Assembly: GCA_017883235.1 (NCBI GenBank)
Contig: JADGNY010000001.1
Location: 124,001 to 188,000, forward strand
Source: Thermoanaerobaculia bacterium
GTDB lineage: Bacteria > Acidobacteriota > Thermoanaerobaculia > Gp7-AA8
Direction of reading: 5' to 3'
DNA length: 64,000 bases
The notes under the pieces: model-generated
The model's database searches: none
What the model saw: only the letters and a program-made list of their open reading frames with translations
What the model was told of the DNA's origin: nothing
Made by a program: the position numbers and the translations under genes
Shown here: positions 47,891 through 57,620 of the stretch, one piece after another
Layout of the letters: each line of letters begins with the position of its first letter
How positions within the stretch are numbered: position 1 is the first letter of the stretch

Positions 47891-49411
47891 ATGCACATCC
47901 TCACCTCGGATCAGATGAAGTCGATCGACCGGCGGGCCACGGACCGTTTCGGGATCCCGTCGATCGTGCTGATGGAGAACGCGGCGCTGGCGGTCGTCGA
48001 GGCCATCGGCGAGCACTACCCGGACTGCGACCGGGCAGCGATCTTCTGCGGGCTCGGGGCAAACGGGGGCGACGGCTTCGCGGTGGCGAGACATCTGGAA
48101 CAGCGAGGCGTCGTGCCGAGCGTGTTCATCGTCGGCGACCGGAAGAAGATCCGCGGCGATGCGGCGGCGAACCTGGCCATCTGCGAGCAACTGGCGTTGC
48201 CGTTGTACGACATCACCGACGACGAGTCACTCAACGAAGCGCTCGTCCACGCCGCGGATGCCGACCTCGTCGTCGACGCCATCTTCGGCACCGGCCTCGA
48301 TCGCGCGCCGGAGGGGTTGTACGCGGAAGCCATCATCTCGATCGGCGAGCTGGGCCTGCCGATCGTCGCCGTCGACCTCCCCAGCGGCGCGAACGCGTCG
48401 ACCTCTGAGCCGTTCCAGCCGTGCGTGCACGCCGCCCTCACGATCACCTTCGCGGCGCTGAAGATTTGCCACGTCTTCGAGCCGGCCGCGGTCTTCTGCG
48501 GTGAGGTCGTCGTGGCCGAGATCTCCATCCCCAGTGCGGCCATCGAGGACGAGAACGTCACGCTGGCGCTGACCACGCCGACGGATGTCCGCCCGCACTT
48601 CGCGGCGCGGCTGTCGACGACCCACAAGGGGACGTACGGACACGCGGCCATCATCGCCGGATCACCAGGCCGAAGCGGAGCGGCAGTTCTGGCCGCGCGC
48701 GGCGCGATCCGCAGCGGCGCGGGGCTGGTCAGCGTGGCCACCGATGCCGATACCGCAACGCTCGTCCACGCCGGCTCGATCGAGTCGATGACGTTCTTCG
48801 GCGACGATGTGGCCGCCTTCGTGGCCAACAAAGACGCGGCCCTCATCGGCCCCGGCCTGGCGGACGACGAGGAAAGCTATGCGCGTATCCGTCTGCTCGT
48901 CGAAGCGATCGAACTGCCTCTTGTCATCGACGCCTCGGCGCTGAACGCGTTTGCGTTGCGCGCGACGGAGCTGAACCCTCACCGGCGCCCGCGTGTCCTG
49001 ACGCCGCATCCTGGCGAGCTGGCCCGCCTCATCGGATCGACGGCAAAGGACATCAACGCGCATCGTATCGACGCCGCGCGCGAGGCGGCACGCGCCACCG
49101 GCTGCGTGGTCGTCCTGAAAGGCTTCCAGTCGCTGATCGCGGAGCCGGACGGCCATGTGAACGTCAACCCCACCGGCAATCCCGGCATGGCCAGCGGCGG
49201 CATGGGCGACGTCCTCGGCGGCATGATCGCCGCGCTCCTGGCCCGAGGCATCGACCCCTTCCACGCCGCCACCGCCGCCGTCTACCTGCACGGCTTCGCC
49301 GGTGACTTGCTGAAAGAGGAGATGGGCGACATCGGACTGACCGCGGGCGATCTCGCGGAGCGGATTCCGTTTGCGGTCAAGCGGCTGAACACCGCGACAG
49401 AGAAAGGATGA
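47891..49411 (+). CDS. nnr: Bifunctional NAD(P)H-hydrate epimerase / ADP-dependent dehydratase
   Basis: 'MHILTSDQMKSIDRRATDRFGIPSIVLMENAALAV', 'GLGANGGDGFAVARHL', 'NPTGNPGMASGGMGDVLGGMIAALLARG'. Confidence 0.96.
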   Translation: MHILTSDQMKSIDRRATDRFGIPSIVLMENAALAVVEAIGEHYPDCDRAAIFCGLGANGGDGFAVARHLEQRGVVPSVFIVGDRKKIRGDAAANLAICEQLALPLYDITDDESLNEALVHAADADLVVDAIFGTGLDRAPEGLYAEAIISIGELGLPIVAVDLPSGANASTSEPFQPCVHAALTITFAALKICHVFEPAAVFCGEVVVAEISIPSAAIEDENVTLALTTPTDVRPHFAARLSTTHKGTYGHAAIIAGSPGRSGAAVLAARGAIRSGAGLVSVATDADTATLVHAGSIESMTFFGDDVAAFVANKDAALIGPGLADDEESYARIRLLVEAIELPLVIDASALNAFALRATELNPHRRPRVLTPHPGELARLIGSTAKDINAHRIDAAREAARATGCVVVLKGFQSLIAEPDGHVNVNPTGNPGMASGGMGDVLGGMIAALLARGIDPFHAATAAVYLHGFAGDLLKEEMGDIGLTAGDLAERIPFAVKRLNTATEKG

Positions 49412-49477
49412 AGGCGGAAGGATGAAGGATGAATCAAATGCGCATTCATCCTTCATCCTTCAGATTTCATCCTTTGG
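49403..49477. repeat. GGATGAAGG-type inverted repeat between convergent genes
   Basis: GGATGAAGGCGGAAGGATGAAGGATGAA...TTCATCCTTCATCCTTCAGATTTCATCCTT. Confidence 0.88.
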
Positions 49478-51865
49478 TCACCCCGTCACCAGCGCCCCTT
49501 GCTCAAGCCAATGCGCGACGAGGCGGCGCACGCGGAAGGAGTCCGTTGCGAGCTGGCGCTCGCATTCGGCGATGTTCGAGCCGGACGAGGCCTTGATCCA
49601 CACCTCCCGGACCAGCGCCGGATCGTCCTCCTCCGCGTGCGGCGTCGGCTTGACGCTCGTCTTTGTGAACGTCATCTCATCCGGAACGAGGGCGATGAAG
49701 CGCTGCAGTTCGTCATTGCGGCGCATTCCTTCGAGGAGCAGCTCCAGGACGTCGCGCGGCACGCAGTCGCTTTCCAGCTTCTCCGCCGGATACGGCACGA
49801 ACGCGAACGTGCCTGTCACGGGGCGCTCCAACGCCTGATAGAACGCCTCATCACCGAGTATCTGGCCCAGTTGCGCGGTGAGGAACTTGCCTTCGAGGAA
49901 GACGAGCTTCGCCACCGGTTGCTTCTGTCTGGTGGTGAGCGTGAGCATCCCTGAAGCGCGCATTTCGGCAAGCGATTGGACGATGGTGGGTAAACCGAAG
50001 AACTCCAGCTCCCCGGTGAGTGTGGCTGCAGATTGGGCCCGCGCGACCGGTTTGGCGGGCGCCCACTTCGCCAGCACTTGCGCCGCCGTGCGGCCGGCGT
50101 CGTGATCGGGGAACCGCTGCGCGATATCGCGAAGCACTGCCTCGGTTTCGTCCGATGGCGTTCCTGAGAGCGCTTCGATGAGACGAACCGTCGAATCCTG
50201 TTTCTTTGGCAGCAGGCGGCCGAGGAGCTTGCCGGGGATTTCCTCGCGTAACGCCTTGAGCAGGACGTTGACAGTGTCTTCATCGAACGAGAGATCGTGC
50301 TGCGCGAGCGCGGCCAGGCGCGCCCGGGTATCGCCGAGCAGCGAATTCGGCCTCATCCCATGCCGGGCGATTGTCAGAAGTGCCGCAGGCGTACCGATCC
50401 GCCCGAGCGCGCCGGTGATCCTGTCGAGGAGTTTCTGCATCTCGCCGACCGGATACAACGAGGTGTCGTTGCGAAACAGCATCGCTTCGAATTCAGCCAG
50501 CCGGGTGGTCAGCAGCCTCACGGAGGCGTCGGTGCGGATCAGACCGAGGGCGGTCGCCGATTCCTTGATCACGTAGATGAGGTTGCCCGGCTCCGATGAT
50601 TTCGCGAGTGACGCCAGCTCGCGGCCGATGGTCTCGTCCGATTCGCGCGCGATGCGATGCGTCAGATAGACGAGGTTGCGAAGATAGTACGTGAAGTGTT
50701 CGTCGCGCTCCAGCTCCTGATCGAGCTCATCGAGTGCCGCATCGCGGCCGACCGCGCCGTACGCTTCGATGAAGCCGAGAAGACTCCGCCGCCGCTCGGC
50801 GCTACTTTCGACGCGGAGCTGTCCAAACAGCGCGCCAAGACGAAGCGTCGGAAAGAACTCCAGCGCGATCTTCACCGCCGCATGCCGCGATTTGTTCTCC
50901 GCGAATTTCCGCAGTTGCGCGGCGCTGATCATCTCGACGGCCTCCGCGCGAATCTGGTCGACCACGGTCAGGTCGAGCCGTTTTTCAGGAATCGAATCCT
51001 CGGCCACATCGAGCATCCACAACGCCGCGCCGAGCGCCCCCTGGTTGAACTTCTCGACGGCCGCTGTAAGGATCTCGCGAAATCGTTTGATGGCGATCTC
51101 GGGACTCTCCGCCAGGTCAAAGATCTTCTCCATCGCGCCAACCTGCGACGGCGGCCTCGCGGCGCCGGGAACGAAGTTCGCGATGTCCCACGACGGCATC
51201 GCGCCGCCTAGGATGACGAAGACATTCTTTTCACCGAAGCCGGAGAGCGGTCTGAGCTGCTCGAGATACTGATTCAACTGATCGGCGGTCTGGGACCGCG
51301 TCGCCGCCATCGCCAGGAGCTGCGCGATCGCCTGAGGATCAGCGTCCACTCCTTTCGATCCCGCTGCCTCTCGCTCACGGATCAGCCGATCGAAAATCAG
51401 CGAGTACTGTCTGGTTGCCTGCACTTCAACGTCGTTCAGGGGAGCAACTGCAGCCGGTATCCGCGGCGGCGACGTTTCGTGCAGTGACGCCGAGGTCGTG
51501 CGCGACTGGCGCATCACCGTCAGGTCGTTGCGCAACTGATCGCGGCTGGCGTCCGGACAAAGCCGCAAGGCCACGCCGGTCACGCGATCGAGATAGTTGG
51601 CGACGGCTTCCCGGTCGAGGAGCTGCAACTCCCCCGTGACGTAGATCTTCGTCAGCGCGTGCAGCAGAAGCCGTCCGACCGGCATTGAGCGAGCCCTGCT
51701 CTGACCATCCGCCCACGTGGCCACCCGCTGCATCAGCACGTCAGGCGGTTGCGCCATCAGCGTGGCCAGCGCGTACGAGGCAGCAGCCGGCGGTATCTCC
51801 TCGTCGAGATACCGCTGAAACATAGACAGTGCCGCCGCGACCGTTTCGGACATTCCCTCCGCCAC
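49478..51865 (-). CDS. HEAT-like repeat protein with C-terminal DUF4388 domain
   Basis: 'LTGELEFFGLPTIVQSLAEMRASGMLTLTTRQKQPVAKLVFLEGKFLTAQLGQILGDEAFYQAL' (DUF4388); alpha-helical N-terminus. Confidence 0.8.
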   Translation of the reverse strand: MAEGMSETVAAALSMFQRYLDEEIPPAAASYALATLMAQPPDVLMQRVATWADGQSRARSMPVGRLLLHALTKIYVTGELQLLDREAVANYLDRVTGVALRLCPDASRDQLRNDLTVMRQSRTTSASLHETSPPRIPAAVAPLNDVEVQATRQYSLIFDRLIREREAAGSKGVDADPQAIAQLLAMAATRSQTADQLNQYLEQLRPLSGFGEKNVFVILGGAMPSWDIANFVPGAARPPSQVGAMEKIFDLAESPEIAIKRFREILTAAVEKFNQGALGAALWMLDVAEDSIPEKRLDLTVVDQIRAEAVEMISAAQLRKFAENKSRHAAVKIALEFFPTLRLGALFGQLRVESSAERRRSLLGFIEAYGAVGRDAALDELDQELERDEHFTYYLRNLVYLTHRIARESDETIGRELASLAKSSEPGNLIYVIKESATALGLIRTDASVRLLTTRLAEFEAMLFRNDTSLYPVGEMQKLLDRITGALGRIGTPAALLTIARHGMRPNSLLGDTRARLAALAQHDLSFDEDTVNVLLKALREEIPGKLLGRLLPKKQDSTVRLIEALSGTPSDETEAVLRDIAQRFPDHDAGRTAAQVLAKWAPAKPVARAQSAATLTGELEFFGLPTIVQSLAEMRASGMLTLTTRQKQPVAKLVFLEGKFLTAQLGQILGDEAFYQALERPVTGTFAFVPYPAEKLESDCVPRDVLELLLEGMRRNDELQRFIALVPDEMTFTKTSVKPTPHAEEDDPALVREVWIKASSGSNIAECERQLATDSFRVRRLVAHWLEQGALVTG

Positions 51866-51903
51866 ATCCGCCGATAGAGGAGGGAGTGTAGCGCCAACCT
51901 ACA

Positions 51904-52347
51904 ATGACCGGCGTGACAAGGACGTACATCTGCCGCGACGAGTCCGAAACGGAGGCCGCGGGCCGCGAGATCGCGCGCTCGCTCGCTCCCGAGGCCGTCG
52001 TCCATCTCGTCGGCGATCTCGGCGCGGGGAAGACCTTTCTGGCACGTGCAATCGCGGCGGAGCTGGGTGCGAACGCCATCGAGGTGGCCTCACCGTCGTT
52101 CGCCATCGTCCACGAATACCCGATCGCCGGCGGCGCCCCGATCATCCACATCGACGGTTACCGTCTCTCCGAAAACCGCCGCGAGTGGCTGGAGATCGGC
52201 ATCCCCGAGCTGCTGCAGGGGCCGGGGGTGAAGCTGATCGAATGGCCGAAGAGGGATTTTGATGAGTTCGAGGATGGGCACGTAGAGATCGCGATCCGTG
52301 TGAATGAGGACGAGAGCCGGGTGATTGAGGTCAGCGGCGCCGGTTAA
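51904..52347 (+). CDS. tsaE: tRNA threonylcarbamoyladenosine biosynthesis protein TsaE
   Basis: 'LVGDLGAGKTFLARAIAAELG', 'VASPSFAIVHEYPI', 'HIDGYRL'. Confidence 0.95.
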   Translation: MTGVTRTYICRDESETEAAGREIARSLAPEAVVHLVGDLGAGKTFLARAIAAELGANAIEVASPSFAIVHEYPIAGGAPIIHIDGYRLSENRREWLEIGIPELLQGPGVKLIEWPKRDFDEFEDGHVEIAIRVNEDESRVIEVSGAG

Positions 52348-52350
52348 GTC

Positions 52351-53163
52351 CTATTGGGCGAAGAAGACACCTGTTTCGCCGGAGATGTTGTCGGTTGCGC
52401 TTGCGAAAGCCCAGTACCGCGCGTTCGGGTCGGATAGCTCGATCGATACCGTGAGCGGGTAGTCATTGCACGTGCTCCCGGTGGGCGCGGTGATGCAGAG
52501 GTCCGGCAACGAGATGTCCGCGTAATAAGGGTAGCTGGGATCTTCGGCGTCCCGTGCGGTGACCGGCAACTCATACCTGGCGAACGGGCCGTAAGCCTCC
52601 AGCCCAGGAACGGTGACCTGAACCGTTGCGACCAGAGCGCCCGTATTGTCGACGTCATAGATGCGTACGTGGTTGCGCGCGTTGAATCCGATCACTTTCG
52701 GCGGAAGCCCACCTGAGAAGTCATATTTCGGGCCCGTTGTAAGACCGAGAATGGTGGAGGCGCCATGTTCGAAGCTGCGCTCACGAACGACGGGAAGAGT
52801 CGACCGGTGGACCGAACCATCGTGGCCTGTCACAGCAAGCTCAAAGAAAAGACGAAGTTTGTCTGCCCCGGTGCGGTCGAAATACAGCAAGCGTCCAGCA
52901 GCGTGGGGCGTAGCTTCAAAGAACCGGACAAAATCGATTCCAGCGGGCTGAGCACCGAACGAAGCATTGGCGTTGGATGGCGTGGGGTAGAAAGCGACGG
53001 GCTCCGGGGTGAACGCCTGCAGGCGAGTCTGGAAGCTCGTATCGTTAGCCCCGTGCAGCGATGCCGCGGAAAGAACCGGGAACAAGATCTTTTCGAACGT
53101 TCCCAGATCTTGTGCGCGGGCAGAGCTGGCGAGGAACAGAAGCGCGGCTAGAAAGGGTCTCAT
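52351..53163 (-). CDS. Secreted hypothetical protein related to the 17437/18207 family
   Basis: MRPFLAALLFLASSARAQDLG; shares 'STLPVVRERSF...VRIYDVD...V.V' layout. Confidence 0.75.
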   Translation of the reverse strand: MRPFLAALLFLASSARAQDLGTFEKILFPVLSAASLHGANDTSFQTRLQAFTPEPVAFYPTPSNANASFGAQPAGIDFVRFFEATPHAAGRLLYFDRTGADKLRLFFELAVTGHDGSVHRSTLPVVRERSFEHGASTILGLTTGPKYDFSGGLPPKVIGFNARNHVRIYDVDNTGALVATVQVTVPGLEAYGPFARYELPVTARDAEDPSYPYYADISLPDLCITAPTGSTCNDYPLTVSIELSDPNARYWAFASATDNISGETGVFFAQ

Positions 53164-53200
53164 GATAGTTATTGTTACGGCGAGAGCAGCCGCTGCGTCT

Positions 53201-53273
53201 AGGCCGGCACGGCCGGCGGCGTTGGTTGCCCAAGGCTCGGCCACCATCTTCGCTCTATCGCTCTGCCGCGCAG
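53201..53273. repeat. Dispersed direct repeat (copy 1; copy 2 at 57476-57552)
   Basis: AGGCCGGCACGGCCGGCGGCGTTGGTTGCCCAAGGCTCGGCCACCATCTTCGCT..ATCG.TCTGCCGCGCAG. Confidence 0.85.
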
Positions 53274-53357
53274 GCCCCTAGCCTCGTATAGCCTTCATTT
53301 TCTCTCACGATGACTGGAAGCGCTGGAAGTTAGACCGGGCGGTCTTTTCTGATGCTC

Positions 53358-54269
53358 TCACTGAGGACACGTCAGTGATGCTACGTTGACATGGCGCTGC
53401 ACATCGGTGCCAGACCAAGCGATCATACACGTCCCGGCTACTGCTGCCACAGCAGGACCGTCCGTGCTGGTTTGAGCCGAAGTATTCTTGCCACCCCAAC
53501 TGTAACCATGGTCTTTGCTTACTAGTACGTTGACTAAATTGTTCCCCACGCCTTGCCAAACAAGTCCCGCAAGAACGCCTGAAGAGAGGAGAGCGGGCCT
53601 CGACAGCGTCGTATCCTTTAAGGTGTTGTTCCCCGAGACGGTCTTGAATCCTGTGTTACTGCGTATAACCCTCAATTGATTGCTGCCCGCGTCGCGCCAT
53701 GCCATTATAAGCAGACCGTTGCTAAGGGAAGTAATAGCTGGACCCGAAGTGGTGGTAGCCGGCAGGGTTACCTTGTTTTGCCAGGACTGGCCGTCGAGAC
53801 TACTCATGACGTTCAATTGGTTGTTGCCGACACCACGCCAGGCGACATACAGTAATCCGTTCGACACAGTTAGAGCCGGCGCCGATGCTGACGTGTCGGC
53901 AAGTGTAGCCTTACTCGTCCAATTCACTCCGTCCTGCGACTGCATGACGTTAAGCTGGAGGTTTCCTACGCCAATCCACGCCACGATGAAGCGACCGTTG
54001 AAGTAGGCCAATGCTGGCGCCGCAGCTGATCGCTCTGCCGATACAGTTTTAGGACCCCAGGTTCCCTTGGAGTGGATCTGAAAGTTCAGATTGAGGTTAC
54101 CCGTGCCCGTCCAGGCAAGAAGGTAGCCAGTCCCAGAGGAAAAGAAAACGATTGCGGGGCTGAAATCGCTTGTCTCACCGAGCGTGAAAGGAGCCCCGAC
54201 GACATCGGCATTTGACCTGGCCGAGATGATAGTGAGGCATAAGAAGGTGACTAGGATAAGCTTGCGCAT
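53358..54269 (-). CDS. Secreted beta-propeller-like (sialidase-like repeat) protein
   Basis: Signal peptide MRKLILVTFLCLTIISARSNA; ~45-50-aa repeats 'APALTVSNGLLYVAWRGVGNNQLNVMSSLDGQSW'. Confidence 0.75.
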   Translation of the reverse strand: MRKLILVTFLCLTIISARSNADVVGAPFTLGETSDFSPAIVFFSSGTGYLLAWTGTGNLNLNFQIHSKGTWGPKTVSAERSAAAPALAYFNGRFIVAWIGVGNLQLNVMQSQDGVNWTSKATLADTSASAPALTVSNGLLYVAWRGVGNNQLNVMSSLDGQSWQNKVTLPATTTSGPAITSLSNGLLIMAWRDAGSNQLRVIRSNTGFKTVSGNNTLKDTTLSRPALLSSGVLAGLVWQGVGNNLVNVLVSKDHGYSWGGKNTSAQTSTDGPAVAAVAGTCMIAWSGTDVQRHVNVASLTCPQ

Positions 54270-54462
54270 AAGCTCCTCAGGCGACCGGTGCTTTTCAGTA
54301 GCGAACAAACTTCGTCACCAGAAGGAGTGACGTGAGAGCCTGTTCCCCTACCATCAATCTTAGAATATCAGATTTGCGTTCCTTCTTCGTTCGAGCAGCG
54401 GGCTCGTCTAACCCAAGGCCTGCAAATTGACGACCGGGCGAGCGAGATTTTCGTCGCGAAGC

Positions 54463-55158
54463 TCATCCCAGGAACTTGTACCCGAAGCCATGCACCGTGA
54501 CGATGTACTCCGGCTTCGACGGATTCGCTTCGAGCTTCTGGCGCAGTGACGCAACATGCACGTCGACCGTGCGCGTGACCGGGGTGGCGTCGTAGCCCCA
54601 GACCTTGTCGAGCAGCTCGTCGCGGGCCAGGACGGCGCCGCGGTGCTCGACGAAGTAGCGCAGCAGTTTGATCTCGAGCGTGGAGAGCTCGATCGGCGTC
54701 CCTTCGCGCCGCACCTCGGCGCTGCGAAAGTCGACGTGAACGGGGCCGAAGGCGTAGGAATCCGAGGCGTTCGCGGCCATCGTCCGCGAGCGGCGCAGCA
54801 GCGCTTCGACGCGCGCCAGCAGTTCCATCATCTCGAAGGGTTTGGTCAGGTAATCGTCGGCGCCGAGTTTCAGGCCGACGACGCGGTCGACGACCTGGCC
54901 GCGCGCGGTGAGCATCAGGACGGGCGTCTGGATGCCGCGCTGGCGGAGATCGCGGCAGACGTCGAAGCCGTTCTTCCGCGGCAGTGCGACGTCGAGGACG
55001 ATCAGGTCGAACGGCGTGCGCGTGCCGGTGGCCAGGGCCGATTCGCCGTCGCTCTCGACCGTGACCACGTAGCCCTCCGACTCGAAACGGTCGCGCAGCG
55101 TGAGGATGAGGCTCTCTTCGTCTTCGACCAGCAGAATGCGGCGTTGCAATTCAGGCAT
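54463..55158 (-). CDS. OmpR-family response regulator
   Basis: Receiver 'ILLVEDEESLILTLRDRFESEGY..DLIVLDVALP' plus winged helix. Confidence 0.96.
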   Translation of the reverse strand: MPELQRRILLVEDEESLILTLRDRFESEGYVVTVESDGESALATGTRTPFDLIVLDVALPRKNGFDVCRDLRQRGIQTPVLMLTARGQVVDRVVGLKLGADDYLTKPFEMMELLARVEALLRRSRTMAANASDSYAFGPVHVDFRSAEVRREGTPIELSTLEIKLLRYFVEHRGAVLARDELLDKVWGYDATPVTRTVDVHVASLRQKLEANPSKPEYIVTVHGFGYKFLG

Positions 55159-56881
55159 GCTGCGCGATCTCCGGCGCCGCTACCGCCGCCGCGCGGGCCG
55201 GAAGGCGGAGCGTGAAGACAGCACCGCCTTCGCGCCGCCTGTCAACGGCCACGCTACCGCCATGCGCGGCGGCGATCTGCTTGACGATCGTCAATCCGAG
55301 GCCGCTGCCACGAACACGGTCGGCGCCGCGGCCGCGATAGAAAGGCTCGAAGAGATGCGGAAGGTCGCGGGCGGCAATGCCGGGACCGCGGTCCTCGACC
55401 GAGATGACGACGCCGCGATCGCCGGCCGAGGCGCGGATGGCCACCCATTTGCCGGCCGCGCCGTGACGGATGGCGTTGGCGAGCAGGTTCTGCACGGCGC
55501 GCGCGAGCGAGGCCGCGTCGCCGTCGACGAACGGTAGGTTGCGGTCGACGTCCGTTTCGATGACCACCGCCTGCTCATCGGCCATCCAGCGGCAGGCCGC
55601 AATGGCTTCCTCGATGACGCCGGCGATGGCGACCGGCGTGAGCGGGAGCTTGCGGCGCGACTGCATGCCGCCGTAGGCCAGTACCTGGCCGATCATCTCC
55701 GTCAGCCGGCGCGATTCCTTGACGATGGCCGCTCCGTAGCGGGCCACCTGCGACGGCTCAGTGATGATGCCATCGGCGAGATTCTGTCCGGCGGATGACA
55801 GGGCGGCCACGGGCGTATTCAGCTCGTGCGTCACGCCGGCGACGAACTCGAGCTGCTGCAGACGCAACCGCTCCGCTCCGCGCAACATCGCCACGAGGGC
55901 GAGCACGGTACCGGCGAGGACCGCCAGGATGCCGCCGGTGAGGATGAGGTTGCGGCGCCGCGTGGCGCCTACGACTTCCTCCAACGGTCCGGCGTGGTAC
56001 CGAACCTTGAACTGCCAGCCTGCCTGCGCGGGAGGAGGCGCCAGCAGCATCGGGCCGTCGAACGGCTCACGGCGCAGCGGATGTACGCTGAATATCGGCA
56101 GAACGAGATCGGCGTGGAACGGCGCGGAGCGGTCGTCCGAGCGATAGAGCACATCGCCGGTGTCCGAAGCGGTGACCTCAACCTCGTACTGGCGGCCTTC
56201 CGGCGTATCGAAGTAACGGCGCGTGAGATCGGGCAGCATCACGCGGGTGATGTAGTCGCGATCGAGCTCGATGACCATGAAGGCGGAGGACGGCATCGGG
56301 TGCATCATCATGACTTTCTGTTGCAGCCCCGTCGGCAGCCCCGTCATCAGGGCCATTTCCTGGTGATGGCGCTCCATGACCATGCGCGGTATGCCGCACG
56401 GGACGATCATCGCCATCGCTCGCGGGACGATCGGCCTGGTGGGTTGACCTCCTGCGATTTCGGCAGCGAGCAACGGCCGGACGGTTGCAAGCGTCGCAGG
56501 CCACGGCACCGGACGAACCGTGCGTGCGGCCGGATCGACGAGCTGAAGCGTGTCGAGCTGGTTGGGCGGTACGAAGTAGATGGCCTTGACCATATGCGGA
56601 TCGCGCGAGGAGGCCGCCCATTCGTCGTAGCGATGCAGCAGCCGCTCCGGAGTGGCCTCGATGGGCGCAATCTGGAAGGAGAAAAACATCCGCGTCAGCT
56701 CGTGATCGAACTCGTCGCTGTAATGGTGCGCGGCGAACTCGATCCCCGCGCGCATCCGCTGGCGCTCGGCATCCGCCATCTGTCCGATCCAGCGGTATTG
56801 CAGCGTTCCCAGGACGACGAGCGCCGCGCCGAGAATCACGAGCGAAATCAGCGCTGCGGCGGCGCTGCGGCTCCCCTTCAT
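55151..56881 (-). CDS. Sensor histidine kinase
   Basis: 'FVAGVTHELNTPVAAL', 'NLLANAIRHG', 'VEDRGPGIA', 'GSGLGLTIVKQIAAAHGGSV'. Confidence 0.96.
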   Translation of the reverse strand: MKGSRSAAAALISLVILGAALVVLGTLQYRWIGQMADAERQRMRAGIEFAAHHYSDEFDHELTRMFFSFQIAPIEATPERLLHRYDEWAASSRDPHMVKAIYFVPPNQLDTLQLVDPAARTVRPVPWPATLATVRPLLAAEIAGGQPTRPIVPRAMAMIVPCGIPRMVMERHHQEMALMTGLPTGLQQKVMMMHPMPSSAFMVIELDRDYITRVMLPDLTRRYFDTPEGRQYEVEVTASDTGDVLYRSDDRSAPFHADLVLPIFSVHPLRREPFDGPMLLAPPPAQAGWQFKVRYHAGPLEEVVGATRRRNLILTGGILAVLAGTVLALVAMLRGAERLRLQQLEFVAGVTHELNTPVAALSSAGQNLADGIITEPSQVARYGAAIVKESRRLTEMIGQVLAYGGMQSRRKLPLTPVAIAGVIEEAIAACRWMADEQAVVIETDVDRNLPFVDGDAASLARAVQNLLANAIRHGAAGKWVAIRASAGDRGVVISVEDRGPGIAARDLPHLFEPFYRGRGADRVRGSGLGLTIVKQIAAAHGGSVAVDRRREGGAVFTLRLPARAAAVAAPEIAQHA

Positions 56882-57018
56882 GCGAACGAGTCTAGCATCG
56901 GCGTTCGCGCGGAAATGGCGGCCGGACGCGGGTTTTACATCTCTTACAAACAGCTTGCGTGCTGTTGATCACTCGGCGGCGTAGGATGCGTACATTGCTC
57001 CACGAAAGGAACCACAAC

Positions 57019-57477
57019 ATGAAACGAATCGTCATCGCACTCTCGGTCGCTCTCGTCGCCACTCTCGCACTTGCCCAGGAACCGCGCCGCGTCTTCATCC
57101 ACGGCGGAATGGAAGGCGAGGGGATCGTCTCGGCCCTCAATCTCTCCACCGATCAGAAGGTGCAGTGGGACTCGATCCATCAACAGCTCGGTGCGTCCAT
57201 GCAACCGTTGATCGACCAGCATCGCGCCGCGGAGCAGCAGTTGAACACGGCCGCCAACGCCTCGAACCCGGACGCCACCACCGTCGGCCAGGCGTATCTG
57301 GCAATGCGCGCTCTCGACAAGCAGATCAAGGCCGCGCACGAGTCGGCCAAGTCGCAGATCGACGCCATCCTGACGCCCGATCAGAAGGCGAAGTTCGACG
57401 CCATCCACGCCAAGATGGAGGGCGAGCACGGACCGATGATGCTGAAGATGCACAATCCCGAAGGCAGCCGCGAATAG
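57019..57477 (+). CDS. Spy/CpxP-like periplasmic protein
   Basis: Signal peptide MKRIVIALSVALVATLALAQ; LTP-type motif 'ILTPDQKAKFDAIHAKME'; divergent from HK/RR. Confidence 0.7.
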   Translation: MKRIVIALSVALVATLALAQEPRRVFIHGGMEGEGIVSALNLSTDQKVQWDSIHQQLGASMQPLIDQHRAAEQQLNTAANASNPDATTVGQAYLAMRALDKQIKAAHESAKSQIDAILTPDQKAKFDAIHAKMEGEHGPMMLKMHNPEGSRE

Positions 57478-57552
57478 GCCGGCACGGCCGGCTGCGCTGG
57501 TTGCCCAAGGCTCGGCCACCGTCTTCGCTTCATCGTTCTGCCGCGCAGACTC
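57476..57552. repeat. Dispersed direct repeat copy 2
   Basis: AGGCCGGCACGGCCGGCTGCGCTGGTTGCCCAAGGCTCGGCCACCGTCTTCGCTTCATCGTTCTGCCGCGCAG. Confidence 0.85.
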
Positions 57553-57576
57553 GTAGATCATCAACCTGCCGTTTGC

Positions 57577-57606
57577 AAAGGCCGCCGCCGAGGCGGCCTT
57601 TTTTTT
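57577..57606 (+). terminator. Rho-independent terminator
   Basis: AAAGGCCGCC-GCCG-AGGCGGCCTTTTTTTT: GC stem plus T8. Confidence 0.9.
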
Positions 57607-57620
57607 GACAGAATCGGCCC

